This document shows positions 8,389 to 17,058 of a stretch of DNA of 64,000 nt, in pieces (positions within the stretch are counted from its first letter, which is position 1; every line of letters starts with the position of its first letter). The stretch is from Halobacillus_B rhizosphaerae. GTDB taxonomy: Bacteria > Bacillota > Bacilli > Bacillales > Halobacillaceae. A program made the position numbers and the translations under genes. Under the pieces are notes generated by a model. That model was given only the letters and a program-made list of their open reading frames with translations, was not told the DNA's origin and made no database searches. The stretch is taken from the NCBI RefSeq assembly GCF_046719735.1, contig NZ_JAUTWQ010000006.1:310001-374000 (forward strand), given 5' to 3'.

Positions 8389-9876
8389 ATGACAAAACGC
8401 ACAGAAACTTTGATTATCTCTGCGATGATCCTTGGGATATTCATGGCATCACTAGATAATACCATTGTCTCGGCCAGCATTAATCAGGTCATTAAAGATA
8501 TTGGCGGATTTGAACAGATGAGCTGGGTATTTACAGCTTACATATTGGCAAGCACCTCCACGATGCTTGTCTTCGGAAAGCTGAGTGACATCTATGGAAG
8601 GAAATTATTTTTCCTCACAGGGATTGTATTATTTCTGCTAGGCTCCGCGCTTTGCGGAATGGCACAGAATATCGATCAACTCATCTTTTATAGAACGATT
8701 CAGGGAGTCGGTTCAGGAGCCCTGCTGCCAATCAGTTTCACTATCATTTTTTCCATTTTTACCGATCCGACCAAAGCTGCAAAGATGACAGGGATTTTCG
8801 CAGGAGTATTTGGGTTATCCTCGGTCCTTGGACCTCAGCTTGGAACGTGGATTTCAGAAGGTTTAAGTTGGCGCTGGTGTTTCTATGTAAACCTGCCGCT
8901 CGGTATCCTTTCTTTCTTGATTCTATTTTTTGCTTTAATAGAAACAAAATCGAATCTAAAACCTAAAATTGATTATTTAGGAACCATCCTATTAATTACG
9001 ACCACGATTGCAGTGATGCTCGCCTTTGAATGGGGCGGCAAAAAATATGACTGGAGCAGTACTGTGATTCTTGGATTGTTTGGGGTTTTCACTGTAGGTA
9101 TTATTCTCTTTATTTTTACCGAAAAGCGAGCGAAGGAACCAATTTTACCGCTTCATTTATTCAAGGACAAAGTAATATCTGGGACCAGTTTTATCGTCTT
9201 CTGCCAGGGTGTGCTTATGTTCTCTGCAATTACCTATATTCCTATCCTAGCCGTAGGCGTATTAGGCAGGCATGGTTCCAACGGTCTATTGACCCCGATG
9301 ATGCTCTCCTTAATGGCAGGGGCTTCGCTTGGGGGGATTCTTATGACGAAGTTCAGTTTCCGAACCTTTTACTTATTTGTCATGGGGATGGGAATTGTAA
9401 CAAGCGGCCTGCTCTTTATGGTGGGGCCCGATACTCCATTTTTTGAAGTGGTTCTGCTTATGATATTACTAGGTTCTTGCGGAATTGGACCACTGATGAG
9501 TGTGGCTCAAAACGCAGTAGCTAATACTATTCCTAAACAATACTTAGGAATTGCTAATTCACTAGTTGCTTTCTTCAGGAATCTTGGAGGGATTTTCGGT
9601 GCTTCAATCATGGCAACCATCGTAAATAACTATGTGCAGCAGCAAATGACCGGAAAAGGCAGCTTTTCCAACCCAGACGCTCTCCTTCAAGAACAAAGCA
9701 GTTTACAGATTCCTGCCCCTGTTCTCCACGTGCTTCGCGGAGTATTGTCGGATGCTATAGGGCACGGGTTCTTATTTGCCTTAATTGTTTGCGGAATCGG
9801 ATTTATCATTTCGATGTTCATTGGAAATGCCCGTTTTACTTATAAAGGAGAGAAAGAAAAAGCTACGGAAGTTTAA
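8389..9876 (+). CDS. MFS drug exporter, DHA2 family (EmrB/QacA type)
   Basis: A 495-residue inner-membrane proton-coupled exporter with about 14 hydrophobic segments. The family motifs are MASLDNTIVSASINQV (first helix), GKLSDIYGRKLFFLTGI (motif A), GVGSGALLPISFTI, and motif C as GVFGLSSVLGPQLGTWISEG followed by the SWRWCFYVNLPLGI stretch. The start has a GGGAGG site eight bases upstream. It is a single gene closed by a terminator. Substrates of DHA2 exporters are typically cationic drugs, dyes or antibiotics; the sequence does not say which. Confidence 0.9.
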   Translation: MTKRTETLIISAMILGIFMASLDNTIVSASINQVIKDIGGFEQMSWVFTAYILASTSTMLVFGKLSDIYGRKLFFLTGIVLFLLGSALCGMAQNIDQLIFYRTIQGVGSGALLPISFTIIFSIFTDPTKAAKMTGIFAGVFGLSSVLGPQLGTWISEGLSWRWCFYVNLPLGILSFLILFFALIETKSNLKPKIDYLGTILLITTTIAVMLAFEWGGKKYDWSSTVILGLFGVFTVGIILFIFTEKRAKEPILPLHLFKDKVISGTSFIVFCQGVLMFSAITYIPILAVGVLGRHGSNGLLTPMMLSLMAGASLGGILMTKFSFRTFYLFVMGMGIVTSGLLFMVGPDTPFFEVVLLMILLGSCGIGPLMSVAQNAVANTIPKQYLGIANSLVAFFRNLGGIFGASIMATIVNNYVQQQMTGKGSFSNPDALLQEQSSLQIPAPVLHVLRGVLSDAIGHGFLFALIVCGIGFIISMFIGNARFTYKGEKEKATEV

Positions 9877-9897
9877 ACAAACGTGAATTAAATGTGA

Positions 9898-9936
9898 GAC
9901 CCGAACTCTATTACAAATGGTTTGGGTCTTTGTTTT
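9898..9936 (+). terminator. Intrinsic terminator of the DHA2 exporter gene
   Basis: GACCCGAAC (9898-9906) pairs with GTTTGGGTC (9920-9928), with one G-T pair, followed by TTTGTTTT. The stem core belongs to the CCCGAAC family seen at several places in the window. Confidence 0.75.
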
Positions 9937-10163
9937 ATATTGCTGCTCCTTAAAGGCAGACTGACCAATCGCAGCACACAACAGACCAGCTGATTTTTTG
10001 CATAAGCAAAAAACCCCATCTCTTTAAATAAATGTGAATCCAGCCCCCCTCCTACTATCGGAGTTCGTCATTTGAATCTGCACGAATGTGCTCCTACTTG
10101 TTTGCTCCTTCTAATTCTAGGGTATCAGTAATGCAACTAAGGAATCAGGAGGTGAATGCAGAA

Positions 10164-10436
10164 TTGAGAAAAGATCAGGCGCTGTTGTCCCAAATTTCTT
10201 TAAAGAACAAATACGCATTAGAACAGTTATACGATCGCTTTCACCTTATATTAATGAAAGTAATACATACATCCATTCAGGATCCCATGCTTTCTGAGCA
10301 AATTCTCAAACAGCTTTTTAAAGAAATCTGGGACAACCCTGCCCATTTTGATCAGCGAATTGTCTCTTCTGCCATGATCCGACGCTGTAAAGAAATTGTC
10401 AAAGAAAGCAAAAGATTTCAAAAGCTCGTAAACTAG
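10164..10436 (+). CDS. Small sigma-70 region 2-like protein, no region 4
   Basis: About 91 residues. The stretch ALEQLYDRFHLILMKVIH ... QILKQLFKEIWDNPAHFD aligns by eye with region 2 of ECF sigma factors (ALEELYDRY ... EVFLRIWRNAHRFD). It ends at RFQKLVN before any region 4, so it cannot be a complete sigma factor. I chose the TTG at 10164-10166 because AGGAGGTG lies nine bases upstream; an ATG at 10086 is open in frame but has no visible ribosome site. It could be a truncated ECF sigma factor, or a stand-alone region 2 protein that binds core RNA polymerase or an anti-sigma factor. Function unknown. Confidence 0.6.
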   Translation: MRKDQALLSQISLKNKYALEQLYDRFHLILMKVIHTSIQDPMLSEQILKQLFKEIWDNPAHFDQRIVSSAMIRRCKEIVKESKRFQKLVN

Positions 10437-10449
10437 CAACTATGAATAA

Positions 10450-10495
10450 AGCTGACTTTAAATCGTCGACGAGTCAGTGAATTAGTCAGCTCTTT
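10450..10495 (+). terminator. Possible terminator after the sigma-like gene
   Basis: AGCTGACT (10450-10457) pairs perfectly with AGTCAGCT (10484-10491), followed by CTTTTCC. The loop of 26 bases is long, so this is tentative. Confidence 0.4.
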
Positions 10496-10651
10496 TCCCC
10501 AGATCGATCTTCATCGAAAACTCTTCATCGAAAGCTAGCAATGATCGATTCCTTCCAATTCTACTAAATGAACCTGAGAAACACTCCCACAACTCTAAGT
10601 AATCCTAAGCGCATCTCCCCATCATCTGAAAAGCTGCACGAATATCCATAT

Positions 10652-10697
10652 AAAAAAGCTTGCCCTGGAACTCATTCTCCTGGGCAAGCTTTTATTT
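10652..10697. terminator. Bidirectional intrinsic terminator
   Basis: AAAAAGCTTGCCC pairs with GGGCAAGCTTTTA, giving an A run on one side and a T run on the other. It lies between the converging sigma-like gene and katE. Confidence 0.75.
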
Positions 10698-10717
10698 AGT
10701 CTTGTGGTGTCATTCTT

Positions 10718-10744
10718 AAAAAGAGAGGCACCCCTCTTTTTTTA
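10718..10744 (-). terminator. Terminator of katE
   Basis: On the minus strand AAAAAGAGGGGTG and CCTCTCTTTTT form a stem ending in a T run directly after the katE stop codon. Confidence 0.7.
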
Positions 10745-10745
10745 A

Positions 10746-12794
10746 TTATGCCTGTTGAAAGACTATTTCACGATCCCAGTGCCTGTGGGCCGCAATAGCT
10801 TTAGCAAAGTCATCTGCAAATTCTTTCATATGATCACCTGTTACTACGCCAGCTTTGCCGATCATCTTATTATTTTCGAGCCACTTCACTCCAGAGTGAG
10901 TCGCACCGATCGGTTTAAAGTGAGTAAAGGCTTCATTCAAGAAGTAATTCGCTGATTGAGAGAATGCCTGACTTTCATTGTCGCCGCCAACAAGGTAAAG
11001 GGCGTCGAAAAGAACTGATTCACTTGTTAAGAACGTATGATCAATTTGAGCTTCCGCGCCATCGTTCGCTTTCCTGTAGCCTAATTTGTCACTAATCAGT
11101 TCAGGTTGAACTCCTTGAGACTTCAGTTCATTGATCACTGTCATTAAGTCTTCTCCCTTAAAGCCGTCTGCCACAATAACACCGACTTTACGAGTATCCG
11201 GCTTAAAGTGCGTATTCATCATACTTAACGCTGGAGAGGACTTTGTAACATCTGAACCTCCGCTTTGAGGAGCTCTTACTCCGATGTTGTCAGCGATGGA
11301 TTTAGCGAGATCAAGACTGACATTTGCGAACATATCGACCACTTGTTTTTGAACAGATTCGCTTTGAACTTTGCCAAGCTCGAAACTGAAAGCACTGGTA
11401 ATATGATCTTTTTCAACGTCGCTCATACTGTTCCAAAACAGCGTTGCTTGAGAGAAATGATCTTTAAAGCTTTCACTGCGCGCCTTAACTTTATGGGCGT
11501 CAATCCGTTCCTGGTAATGAACATACCCGCCTTCTTCTTTCGCTGCCGGTTCAGGCTGATTGTCAGCGAGCGAGTTTTTATGATAACTCACCTGACCTTT
11601 ATTAATAGTTTGACGCATGAATCCATCTCGCTGATTATTGTGGAAAGGACAAACTGGTTTGTTAATAGGCACTTCGTGGAAGTTTGTACTTCCAAACCGA
11701 TTGATTTGAGTATCAGTATAAGAGAATAAACGACCTTGAAGTAAAGGATCATTCGTGAAATCTATTCCTTTTACCACATTGCCTGGCTGGAAGGCTACCT
11801 GTTCATTTTCAGCAAAAACGTTTTCTACATTTCTATTTAACGTCATTTTACCGACAATTTTCACCGGTACTTCTTCTTCCGGCCACACCTTGGTTGGGTC
11901 AAGAAGATCAAAGTCAAAATTAAATTCGTCTTCTTCTTTGATTACCTGAATCCCTAATTCATATTCTGGGTAGTTCCCCATTTCAATCGATTCATATAGA
12001 TCACCACGGTGGAAGTCGGCATCTTTACCGGAAAGCTTTTGGGCTTCATCCCATACGAGAGAATGCATTCCAAGAACTGGTTTCCAGTGAAATTTCACAA
12101 AGTGCGCTTCTCCCTTTGCATTGACCAAACGGAAAGTGTGCACGCCAAACCCTTCCATCATTCGGAAGCTTCTCGGAATCGCACGATCAGACATCGCCCA
12201 CATCGCCATATGAGCTGATTCCTGGTTATTCGCAATGAAATCCCAGAATGTATCATGCGCAGACGCTGCCTGTGGTATTCCGTTATGCGGCTCTGGCTTG
12301 ACGGCATGAACTAAATCAGGAAATTTAATCGCATCCTGAATAAAGAAAACAGGGATGTTATTTCCAACTAAGTCAAAGTTTCCGGTATCTGTGTAAAATC
12401 TAGTCGCAAATCCACGTACATCTCTTACGGTTTCAGAGGAGCCTTTGGAACCTGCCACAGTTGAGAATCTGACGAAGACCGGCGTTGTCTTCGAAGGATT
12501 GGTTAAGAAGTCCGCATCCGTATACTCCTCTAAAGATTCATAGACTTGAAATTCCCCATGGGCGGAATAACCTCTAGCATGGACAGCCCGTTCGGGAATA
12601 CGTTCGTGATCAAAGTGAGTTATTTTTTCACGAAAATGAAAATCCTCCATTAATGTTGGTCCGCGTTCACCCGCTTTTAAAGAAAATTCATCTTCAGAAA
12701 CTTTTTGGCCGTTGTTCGTAGTCATGTGCCCTTTATCATTCGTGCTGTATTTTTCAAGCTGCTCTTGTTTACGATTCTTCTGCTCGTCACTCAT
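10746..12794 (-). CDS. katE: Large-subunit heme catalase (HPII type) with C-terminal PfpI-like domain
   Basis: Cytosolic catalase that dismutates hydrogen peroxide. It has 682 residues, as expected for the large-subunit clade. The heme catalase core (about 30-480) shows the catalytic His in RAVHARGYSAHGEF, the catalytic Asn in FFIQDAIKFPD and the proximal heme Tyr in RLFSYTDTQINRFG. Residues about 530-682 form a class I amidotransferase/DJ-1-like domain (RKVGVIVADGFKGEDL, ALYLVGGDNESQAF). The ATG at 12792-12794 (MSDEQKNRKQEQ) follows AAAGGAGGAG; an upstream in-frame extension has no such site. A candidate SigB promoter lies about 50 bp upstream, fitting a general stress catalase. Confidence 0.95.
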   Translation of the reverse strand: MSDEQKNRKQEQLEKYSTNDKGHMTTNNGQKVSEDEFSLKAGERGPTLMEDFHFREKITHFDHERIPERAVHARGYSAHGEFQVYESLEEYTDADFLTNPSKTTPVFVRFSTVAGSKGSSETVRDVRGFATRFYTDTGNFDLVGNNIPVFFIQDAIKFPDLVHAVKPEPHNGIPQAASAHDTFWDFIANNQESAHMAMWAMSDRAIPRSFRMMEGFGVHTFRLVNAKGEAHFVKFHWKPVLGMHSLVWDEAQKLSGKDADFHRGDLYESIEMGNYPEYELGIQVIKEEDEFNFDFDLLDPTKVWPEEEVPVKIVGKMTLNRNVENVFAENEQVAFQPGNVVKGIDFTNDPLLQGRLFSYTDTQINRFGSTNFHEVPINKPVCPFHNNQRDGFMRQTINKGQVSYHKNSLADNQPEPAAKEEGGYVHYQERIDAHKVKARSESFKDHFSQATLFWNSMSDVEKDHITSAFSFELGKVQSESVQKQVVDMFANVSLDLAKSIADNIGVRAPQSGGSDVTKSSPALSMMNTHFKPDTRKVGVIVADGFKGEDLMTVINELKSQGVQPELISDKLGYRKANDGAEAQIDHTFLTSESVLFDALYLVGGDNESQAFSQSANYFLNEAFTHFKPIGATHSGVKWLENNKMIGKAGVVTGDHMKEFADDFAKAIAAHRHWDREIVFQQA

Positions 12795-12842
12795 TCCAAT
12801 ACTCCTCCTTTTATAAAATATGTAAATTCTTATGTCCTCTCT

Positions 12843-12867
12843 TTTCCCGTTCACCACTTAATAAAAC
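12843..12867 (-). promoter_or_regulatory. Candidate SigB promoter of katE
   Basis: On the minus strand GTTTTA (12862-12867) and GGGAAA (12843-12848) are 13 bp apart. This is close to the SigB pattern GTTTAA-N12/15-GGGTAT, and katE is a known SigB target in B. subtilis. Confidence 0.5.
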
Positions 12868-12998
12868 ATGTTAATTAGAATTTATATAAAAAAACAATGG
12901 TTATTCTTGACGTAGATTCAATAGCTATTAGGAGTGTTGGGTACAAGACCAAGAGGGGCATTGAAGTGGAAGAAATGGTATCTTCATGAATCGCAAAA

Positions 12999-13029
12999 TA
13001 AAAACCCGAACCAGATCGTTCGGGTTTTC
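12999..13029. terminator. Intrinsic terminator after the MutS2-like gene
   Basis: AAAACCCGAA (13001-13010) and TTCGGGTTTT (13019-13028) form a perfect stem with an eight-base loop. It is usable in both directions and is a member of the CCCGAAC-core terminator group. Confidence 0.8.
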
Positions 13030-13074
13030 TAATGCATGAAGTTCTTACGTTCCCAACTTATGTGGAGCTATAGC

Positions 13075-14991
13075 TTACTCTTCATCACGAAGGGTAAGAC
13101 CCTCTACGTGCTTGCGTTCCATCTGCTTGTTTATTTTCCGGTATTCTTTGGATTTAAAAATAATATCAAAATCATAATCATCAGGATACAGTTCTTCTGC
13201 AGCTATATGGAGCTTTAAACGCTTATGATTATAGGTATACTTCTCTCCTTTGATTTGAACGATATAATTCCCCTTTTCATCCGGTCCCTTATAAACGATG
13301 GCGGTTTCGCCTGTAGCAAGAACCACTACATTATCTCCCATTGCAAAGCCCTTCGAAGTCGGTTTTGCCTTCTCCGAGTATTTTTGTCTTCCATACCGAT
13401 TGATGGCTGTCTGGCTCGTGTATGCCTGATTCTTCAATTGGTCGGCATCCACCGTATAAAGCGTTTCTTCTTTATAGGTAATCTCGTGAGCTTTCTTAAG
13501 AATGTCTGGGTGAAGACCTAGTTTGTGGGCAATATCAAAGGCTTGACTTCTACCTGTCATACCAAGAAGGAGCTTGTAAGTCGGCTTCAACGTTTCCAAA
13601 TCAAATTCCATTGCCCCGTTGATAAATCCTGGCTTTTGTTTGGCATATTCCTTCATCTCACTATAGTGGGTAGTTGCTAAAATAGTTGATCCTTTCTGAG
13701 ATAATTGTTCAAGTATCGCCGTGGCCAGCCCCATACCTTCTCCTGGATCTGTGCCGGATCCTATTTCATCTAAGAGGAGCAGGGAGTGGTCATTTGCCTC
13801 TCTGAGAATATCAATTAAGTTGACTAACCGAGAGCTGAACGTGCTTAAATTCTCCTCAATACTCTGGCCGTCCCCTATATCTACAAAAATCTGCTGAAAA
13901 ATGGGCAGTACGGTTCCTTCGTCCGTCGGTATGTGCAGACCGGATTGAGCCATTAAACATAGCAGTCCCGTCGTTTTCAAAGTCACGGTTTTCCCTCCTG
14001 TGTTAGGACCAGTGATTAACAACGCCTGATCTTTTTCCCCCATTTGCAACGATAGGGGCACCGCTTCTTCCTTTAACAGTGGGTGCCGTGCATTCTTCAT
14101 TACTATAGAATATCCTTCTGCAAAGATAGGCGTACTGCCACTAATAGAACGGCTGTATTTCGCTTTTGCGAAAATAATATCATATTGAAGCATGGTCTCC
14201 ATGGCAATAGTCAGTTCATATTCGTGGTCCAGGACGCGGTTAGTCAAGGAATATAGAATTTGTTCAACTTCCTGTTCCTCGTTCATACGCAGAAGCTGAA
14301 GATCCTCCTGCAGAAATGTCAGCTCTTCCGGCTCGATGAAGAGTGTTGCCCCTGAAGAAGATTGGTCAATAATGGTTCCTTTCACCTTTCTGCGATGCTC
14401 TCGTTTAATAGGAAGGGTATATCTTTGGTTTTTCTCCACCGGACGGCTTTCCTGCATATAGGCGTGATGTTTCTTAGATAAAGCCTCTATACGTTCTTTC
14501 AGTTTCGCTTGTTTAATGTGCAGCTGTTTCCGGACCTTAGATAAGGTCTTCGAAGCATAATCATCCACTTGTCCGTGACGGATTTTACTAGAAATGTCTT
14601 CTTCTAACATGGATAGATCAGCCATCGAATGAGCATAGAGGCTTATTGTTGGAGCGATAAATTCCTTATCCTTCATATATCGCTTTAATTTAGTACAATG
14701 ATCGAGAAACGAAAGAAGATCTGTGAATTGAGCCGGTTTAATAAATATTCCCTTCTGCCCCTGTTCCATCATATAGCTCACATCATCGAGACTGTGAACG
14801 GGTAGATTACCGCTCATATTAAGAATCGCCAACGCCTCGTCAATTTCTTCATGCCAGCGTTCTATCATTTTACGGTTAATAGATGGAGTGAGCTGTTCTA
14901 CCTTCTCTTTTCCTTCGCGTGTTAAGGCCAAACCAGCTGCCTCTTGTAAAATTTGCTTAAACTCTAAGGTTTGATACGTGCGTTGATTCAA
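13075..14991 (-). CDS. MutS2-like ATPase lacking the Smr nuclease domain
   Basis: About 638 residues from the TTG at 14989-14991 (NQRTYQTLEFKQILQ), which has AGGAGGGG six bases upstream. It has the MutS2 helical core, Walker A ITGPNTGGKTVTLKTTG, Walker B LLLLDEIGSGTDPGEGMG and STILATTHYSEMKEYA. Instead of the C-terminal Smr endonuclease of MutS2 (B. subtilis, 785 residues) it ends with a KOW-like stretch (MGDNVVVLATGETAIVYKG) and an acidic/basic tail. MutS2 proteins act on branched DNA or on collided ribosomes; which applies to this short form is unknown. The frame is open upstream, but that stretch contains two terminators and no ribosome site. Confidence 0.85.
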   Translation of the reverse strand: MNQRTYQTLEFKQILQEAAGLALTREGKEKVEQLTPSINRKMIERWHEEIDEALAILNMSGNLPVHSLDDVSYMMEQGQKGIFIKPAQFTDLLSFLDHCTKLKRYMKDKEFIAPTISLYAHSMADLSMLEEDISSKIRHGQVDDYASKTLSKVRKQLHIKQAKLKERIEALSKKHHAYMQESRPVEKNQRYTLPIKREHRRKVKGTIIDQSSSGATLFIEPEELTFLQEDLQLLRMNEEQEVEQILYSLTNRVLDHEYELTIAMETMLQYDIIFAKAKYSRSISGSTPIFAEGYSIVMKNARHPLLKEEAVPLSLQMGEKDQALLITGPNTGGKTVTLKTTGLLCLMAQSGLHIPTDEGTVLPIFQQIFVDIGDGQSIEENLSTFSSRLVNLIDILREANDHSLLLLDEIGSGTDPGEGMGLATAILEQLSQKGSTILATTHYSEMKEYAKQKPGFINGAMEFDLETLKPTYKLLLGMTGRSQAFDIAHKLGLHPDILKKAHEITYKEETLYTVDADQLKNQAYTSQTAINRYGRQKYSEKAKPTSKGFAMGDNVVVLATGETAIVYKGPDEKGNYIVQIKGEKYTYNHKRLKLHIAAEELYPDDYDFDIIFKSKEYRKINKQMERKHVEGLTLRDEE

Positions 14992-15017
14992 TGGGGTCCC
15001 CTCCTGAATTTTCCCAT

Positions 15018-15053
15018 AAAAAAAACTGCGGCAAGCTAAATAGCTCACCGCAG
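15018..15053 (-). terminator. Terminator-like hairpin just ahead of the MutS2-like gene
   Basis: On the minus strand CTGCGG (with an inner AGCTA/TAGCT pairing) closes with CCGCAG and is followed by eight T residues, 26 bp before the TTG start. It could be a second terminator for pncA readthrough or an attenuator for the gene. Confidence 0.6.
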
Positions 15054-15106
15054 CAAAGATATGGTTTGAATGGATGAATACATTCTCCGTTCCGCCATAA
15101 TAGAGT

Positions 15107-15139
15107 ATAAAAAAAGCTATGACTAAAAAAGCCATAGCT
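15107..15139 (-). terminator. Intrinsic terminator downstream of the nadE-amidohydrolase pair
   Basis: On the minus strand AGCTATG (15133-15139) pairs with CATAGCT (15115-15121) across an 11-base loop and runs into TTTTTTTATA. Confidence 0.65.
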
Positions 15140-15380
15140 GTAGGTACACTCTTGTCTTTTGCGCTATGCTTATGCTTGTTCTTAACTCCTCCTGAAAAAT
15201 AGTGCAGCGAAATAAGCCTGCTTAATGCATGCTTTTAACTGCTATTCAGGACCGTATAAAGTTAACGGAATTAGTTAAGAACAACCACACTCATAAATCA
15301 TTTCCCCTTTTTAGTAAGGAATTGTGCTGGCGGAACAGAAACTGTTCACAGCTAAATCGTACTCAATTCACCAGAAAAAG
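15140..15380. other. Spacer with orphan ribosome-binding sites
   Basis: No gene I can support. On the minus strand AGGAGGAGTT near 15185-15195 has no usable start after it. At 15271-15294 a seven-codon ORF (MSVVVLN) follows AAGGGGAAA at a spacing of about ten. These could be leader remnants or chance. Confidence 0.4.
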
Positions 15381-15944
15381 TCAATCATCGAATGCCTGAT
15401 CCATATCGATCTCTCGACTATCAGTAATCACAGCAGATAAAGAACGTTCAATAATTCGAATGGCATTATTATTCCCTTCCGTTGTCTCTGAAGCTGTACA
15501 ATCCTTGGGCACCCAAAGGTTGTATTCTCTCATATACGCATCGTTTGCGGTAAATAATACACAGATATCACCTGCAATTCCAGTGATAATTAAGTTATTG
15601 ACTTCCAGCTGGTTGAGAAGAATACCCAGCTGCGTTCCGAAAAAACCGGAATGCTTCGGTTTAATTATGAAATAATCGTCTTCATCAGGGAGTAGCTGAT
15701 CAATGACTGGCTTACCTTGTCCCTTCCTGCATTCAGAAATTAAATCGGAAACGTTATCCTGCCAAAGACCAAAATTGTCGTTGACGTAAATGACGGGAAG
15801 ATTTTTATCCTTTGCCAGCGATTTCAAATTTTGCAGATTCTCTGTCATTTGCAGAGTGTTATCAAGCAGATCTTCTCCGCCGTCGAACTCCATTTTATTA
15901 ATCATATCTATAATAATCAGCGCCGTATCCTGCTTCATGGACAT
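15381..15944 (-). CDS. Isochorismatase-family cysteine hydrolase (nicotinamidase-like)
   Basis: About 187 residues, cytosolic. The catalytic Asp-Lys-Cys triad is visible in LIIIDMINKM (near residue 13), IIKPKHSGFFGTQL (near 95) and GIAGDICVLFTANDAYMREY (near 128). The family includes nicotinamidase, isochorismatase and carbamoylases. Coupling to nadE (the start overlaps its stop, TGATG) suggests a role in NAD salvage, but the second-sphere residues of PncA are not clear enough to be sure. A second ATG six bases downstream is also well placed after GGAGAG. The gene ends before two minus-strand terminators. Confidence 0.85.
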   Translation of the reverse strand: MSMKQDTALIIIDMINKMEFDGGEDLLDNTLQMTENLQNLKSLAKDKNLPVIYVNDNFGLWQDNVSDLISECRKGQGKPVIDQLLPDEDDYFIIKPKHSGFFGTQLGILLNQLEVNNLIITGIAGDICVLFTANDAYMREYNLWVPKDCTASETTEGNNNAIRIIERSLSAVITDSREIDMDQAFDD

Positions 15945-16693
15945 CACTCTCCTTTATAACGTTCTGGTCCTGCCGGAACTTGACGTTTATGCTCAGTCTT
16001 GGCGTGCAAGTCTTTCAAATGTTTTTCATCTTCCGGGCTGATACTTTCTCCACGGAGATATTTATCGATCGTGTCATAGGATAATCCAAGTTCATCTTCA
16101 TCTGACTGTCCTTCCCAGAGCTCTGCGCTTGGCTTCTTATGGAGAATAGAATCCGTAACATTGAGAGCCTTAGCCATTTCCCGGACTTCCTCCTTGCGCA
16201 TATGAATCAATGGAACAAGATCCACACCGCCATCCCCATATTTAGTGAAATAACCTGTATAATCTTCCGCTGCATTATCTGTTCCCACTACTAAATAATT
16301 GTAATTGCTTGCTACTGCATATAAAGTGCTCATTCTGAGTCTTGCTTGCAAATTCGCACCGCCGAGCTGGGACTTCCCTTCATTCCAATCTCCTTTTTCT
16401 TCAAGCTTTTCACGAATAGCGGAGAAGGTTTCCTTATAAGGAATCGTTAATTCTATTCCTGTATAATCCAGATTTGCCCCTTCTACTACAGCCAGAGCAT
16501 CATCCTGATCCTCAACCTTTTGGTTTATTGGTAAAATAACTCCTAAAGAATGATCTGGGAAAGCACGTTTAATTAAATAAGAAACTACTGCAGAATCTAT
16601 CCCTCCGCTGATTCCTACTAATGCTCCGTCTGCCCCTGCCTCTTTCACCTTGTTTTGAAGCCAATTTGTTAAGTATTCAATTCGTTTTTGCAT
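15944..16693 (-). CDS. nadE: NH3-dependent NAD+ synthetase
   Basis: Last step of NAD synthesis: amidates nicotinate adenine dinucleotide with ammonia and ATP. The 249 residues lack a glutaminase domain, so ammonia is the nitrogen source. The PP-loop is VGISGGIDSAVVSYL (near residue 30), and VVGTDNAAEDYTGYFTKYGDGG with the HMRKEEVREMAKAL stretch matches the family. The ATG at 16691-16693 (MQKRIEYL) follows AAGGGGAG; an upstream in-frame ATG would add 23 basic residues without a better site. It overlaps the downstream hydrolase gene, forming a two-gene NAD unit. Confidence 0.93.
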   Translation of the reverse strand: MQKRIEYLTNWLQNKVKEAGADGALVGISGGIDSAVVSYLIKRAFPDHSLGVILPINQKVEDQDDALAVVEGANLDYTGIELTIPYKETFSAIREKLEEKGDWNEGKSQLGGANLQARLRMSTLYAVASNYNYLVVGTDNAAEDYTGYFTKYGDGGVDLVPLIHMRKEEVREMAKALNVTDSILHKKPSAELWEGQSDEDELGLSYDTIDKYLRGESISPEDEKHLKDLHAKTEHKRQVPAGPERYKGE

Positions 16694-17058
16694 GAATATC
16701 TCCCCTTCCTTTTTATTACTAATAGAATCTATGTTCCTCTTTTTATTCTCCTTAAACATCATTTTTCCATCTGCTTTCCTCCACCAATTCCTACAACAAA
16801 TATTATTCTAATAAAATAATATTACAAAAAATTTAATACAGACTTATGATTCATTTCTTCCTCTTCTGCCCGCAATTATATGAAACAGCTTTAAATCGCC
16901 TTCATTTAGGTCTCTCTCACTTTTCCTATCATTTTATTTACTTCTATTTGTAAATAAAAAGACCTATATAAAAGGATAAATTCTGTAAATGTTCAAAGTT
17001 TAAGGGATTTTAATTACGGAAATAGGTCAACAAACTTTAAGAAGAGGATGTGTTTAAA
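16694..17058. other. Divergent intergenic region nadE / zinc alcohol dehydrogenase
   Basis: About 365 bp, very A+T-rich and without a gene. A perfect inverted repeat AATATTATT (16799-16807)/AATAATATT (16815-16823) with a 7-bp loop lies about 110 bp upstream of nadE and may be an operator. No clear promoter pair was identified for either gene. Confidence 0.5.

Noticed and set aside
11265..11729. Plus-strand ORF of 154 codons inside katE
   Set aside because: Antisense shadow of the catalase core; katE is fully conserved in its own frame.
14992..15135. In-frame N-terminal extension of the MutS2-like gene starting MAFLVIAFFILYYGG
   Set aside because: It has no ribosome site, its bases form two intrinsic terminators, and the hydrophobic sequence does not fit MutS2 proteins. 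The TTG at 14991 has a strong site.
15271..15294. Seven-codon minus-strand ORF MSVVVLN
   Set aside because: It has a passable ribosome site, but it lies after the nadE-hydrolase operon with no regulatory structure that would give it a role.
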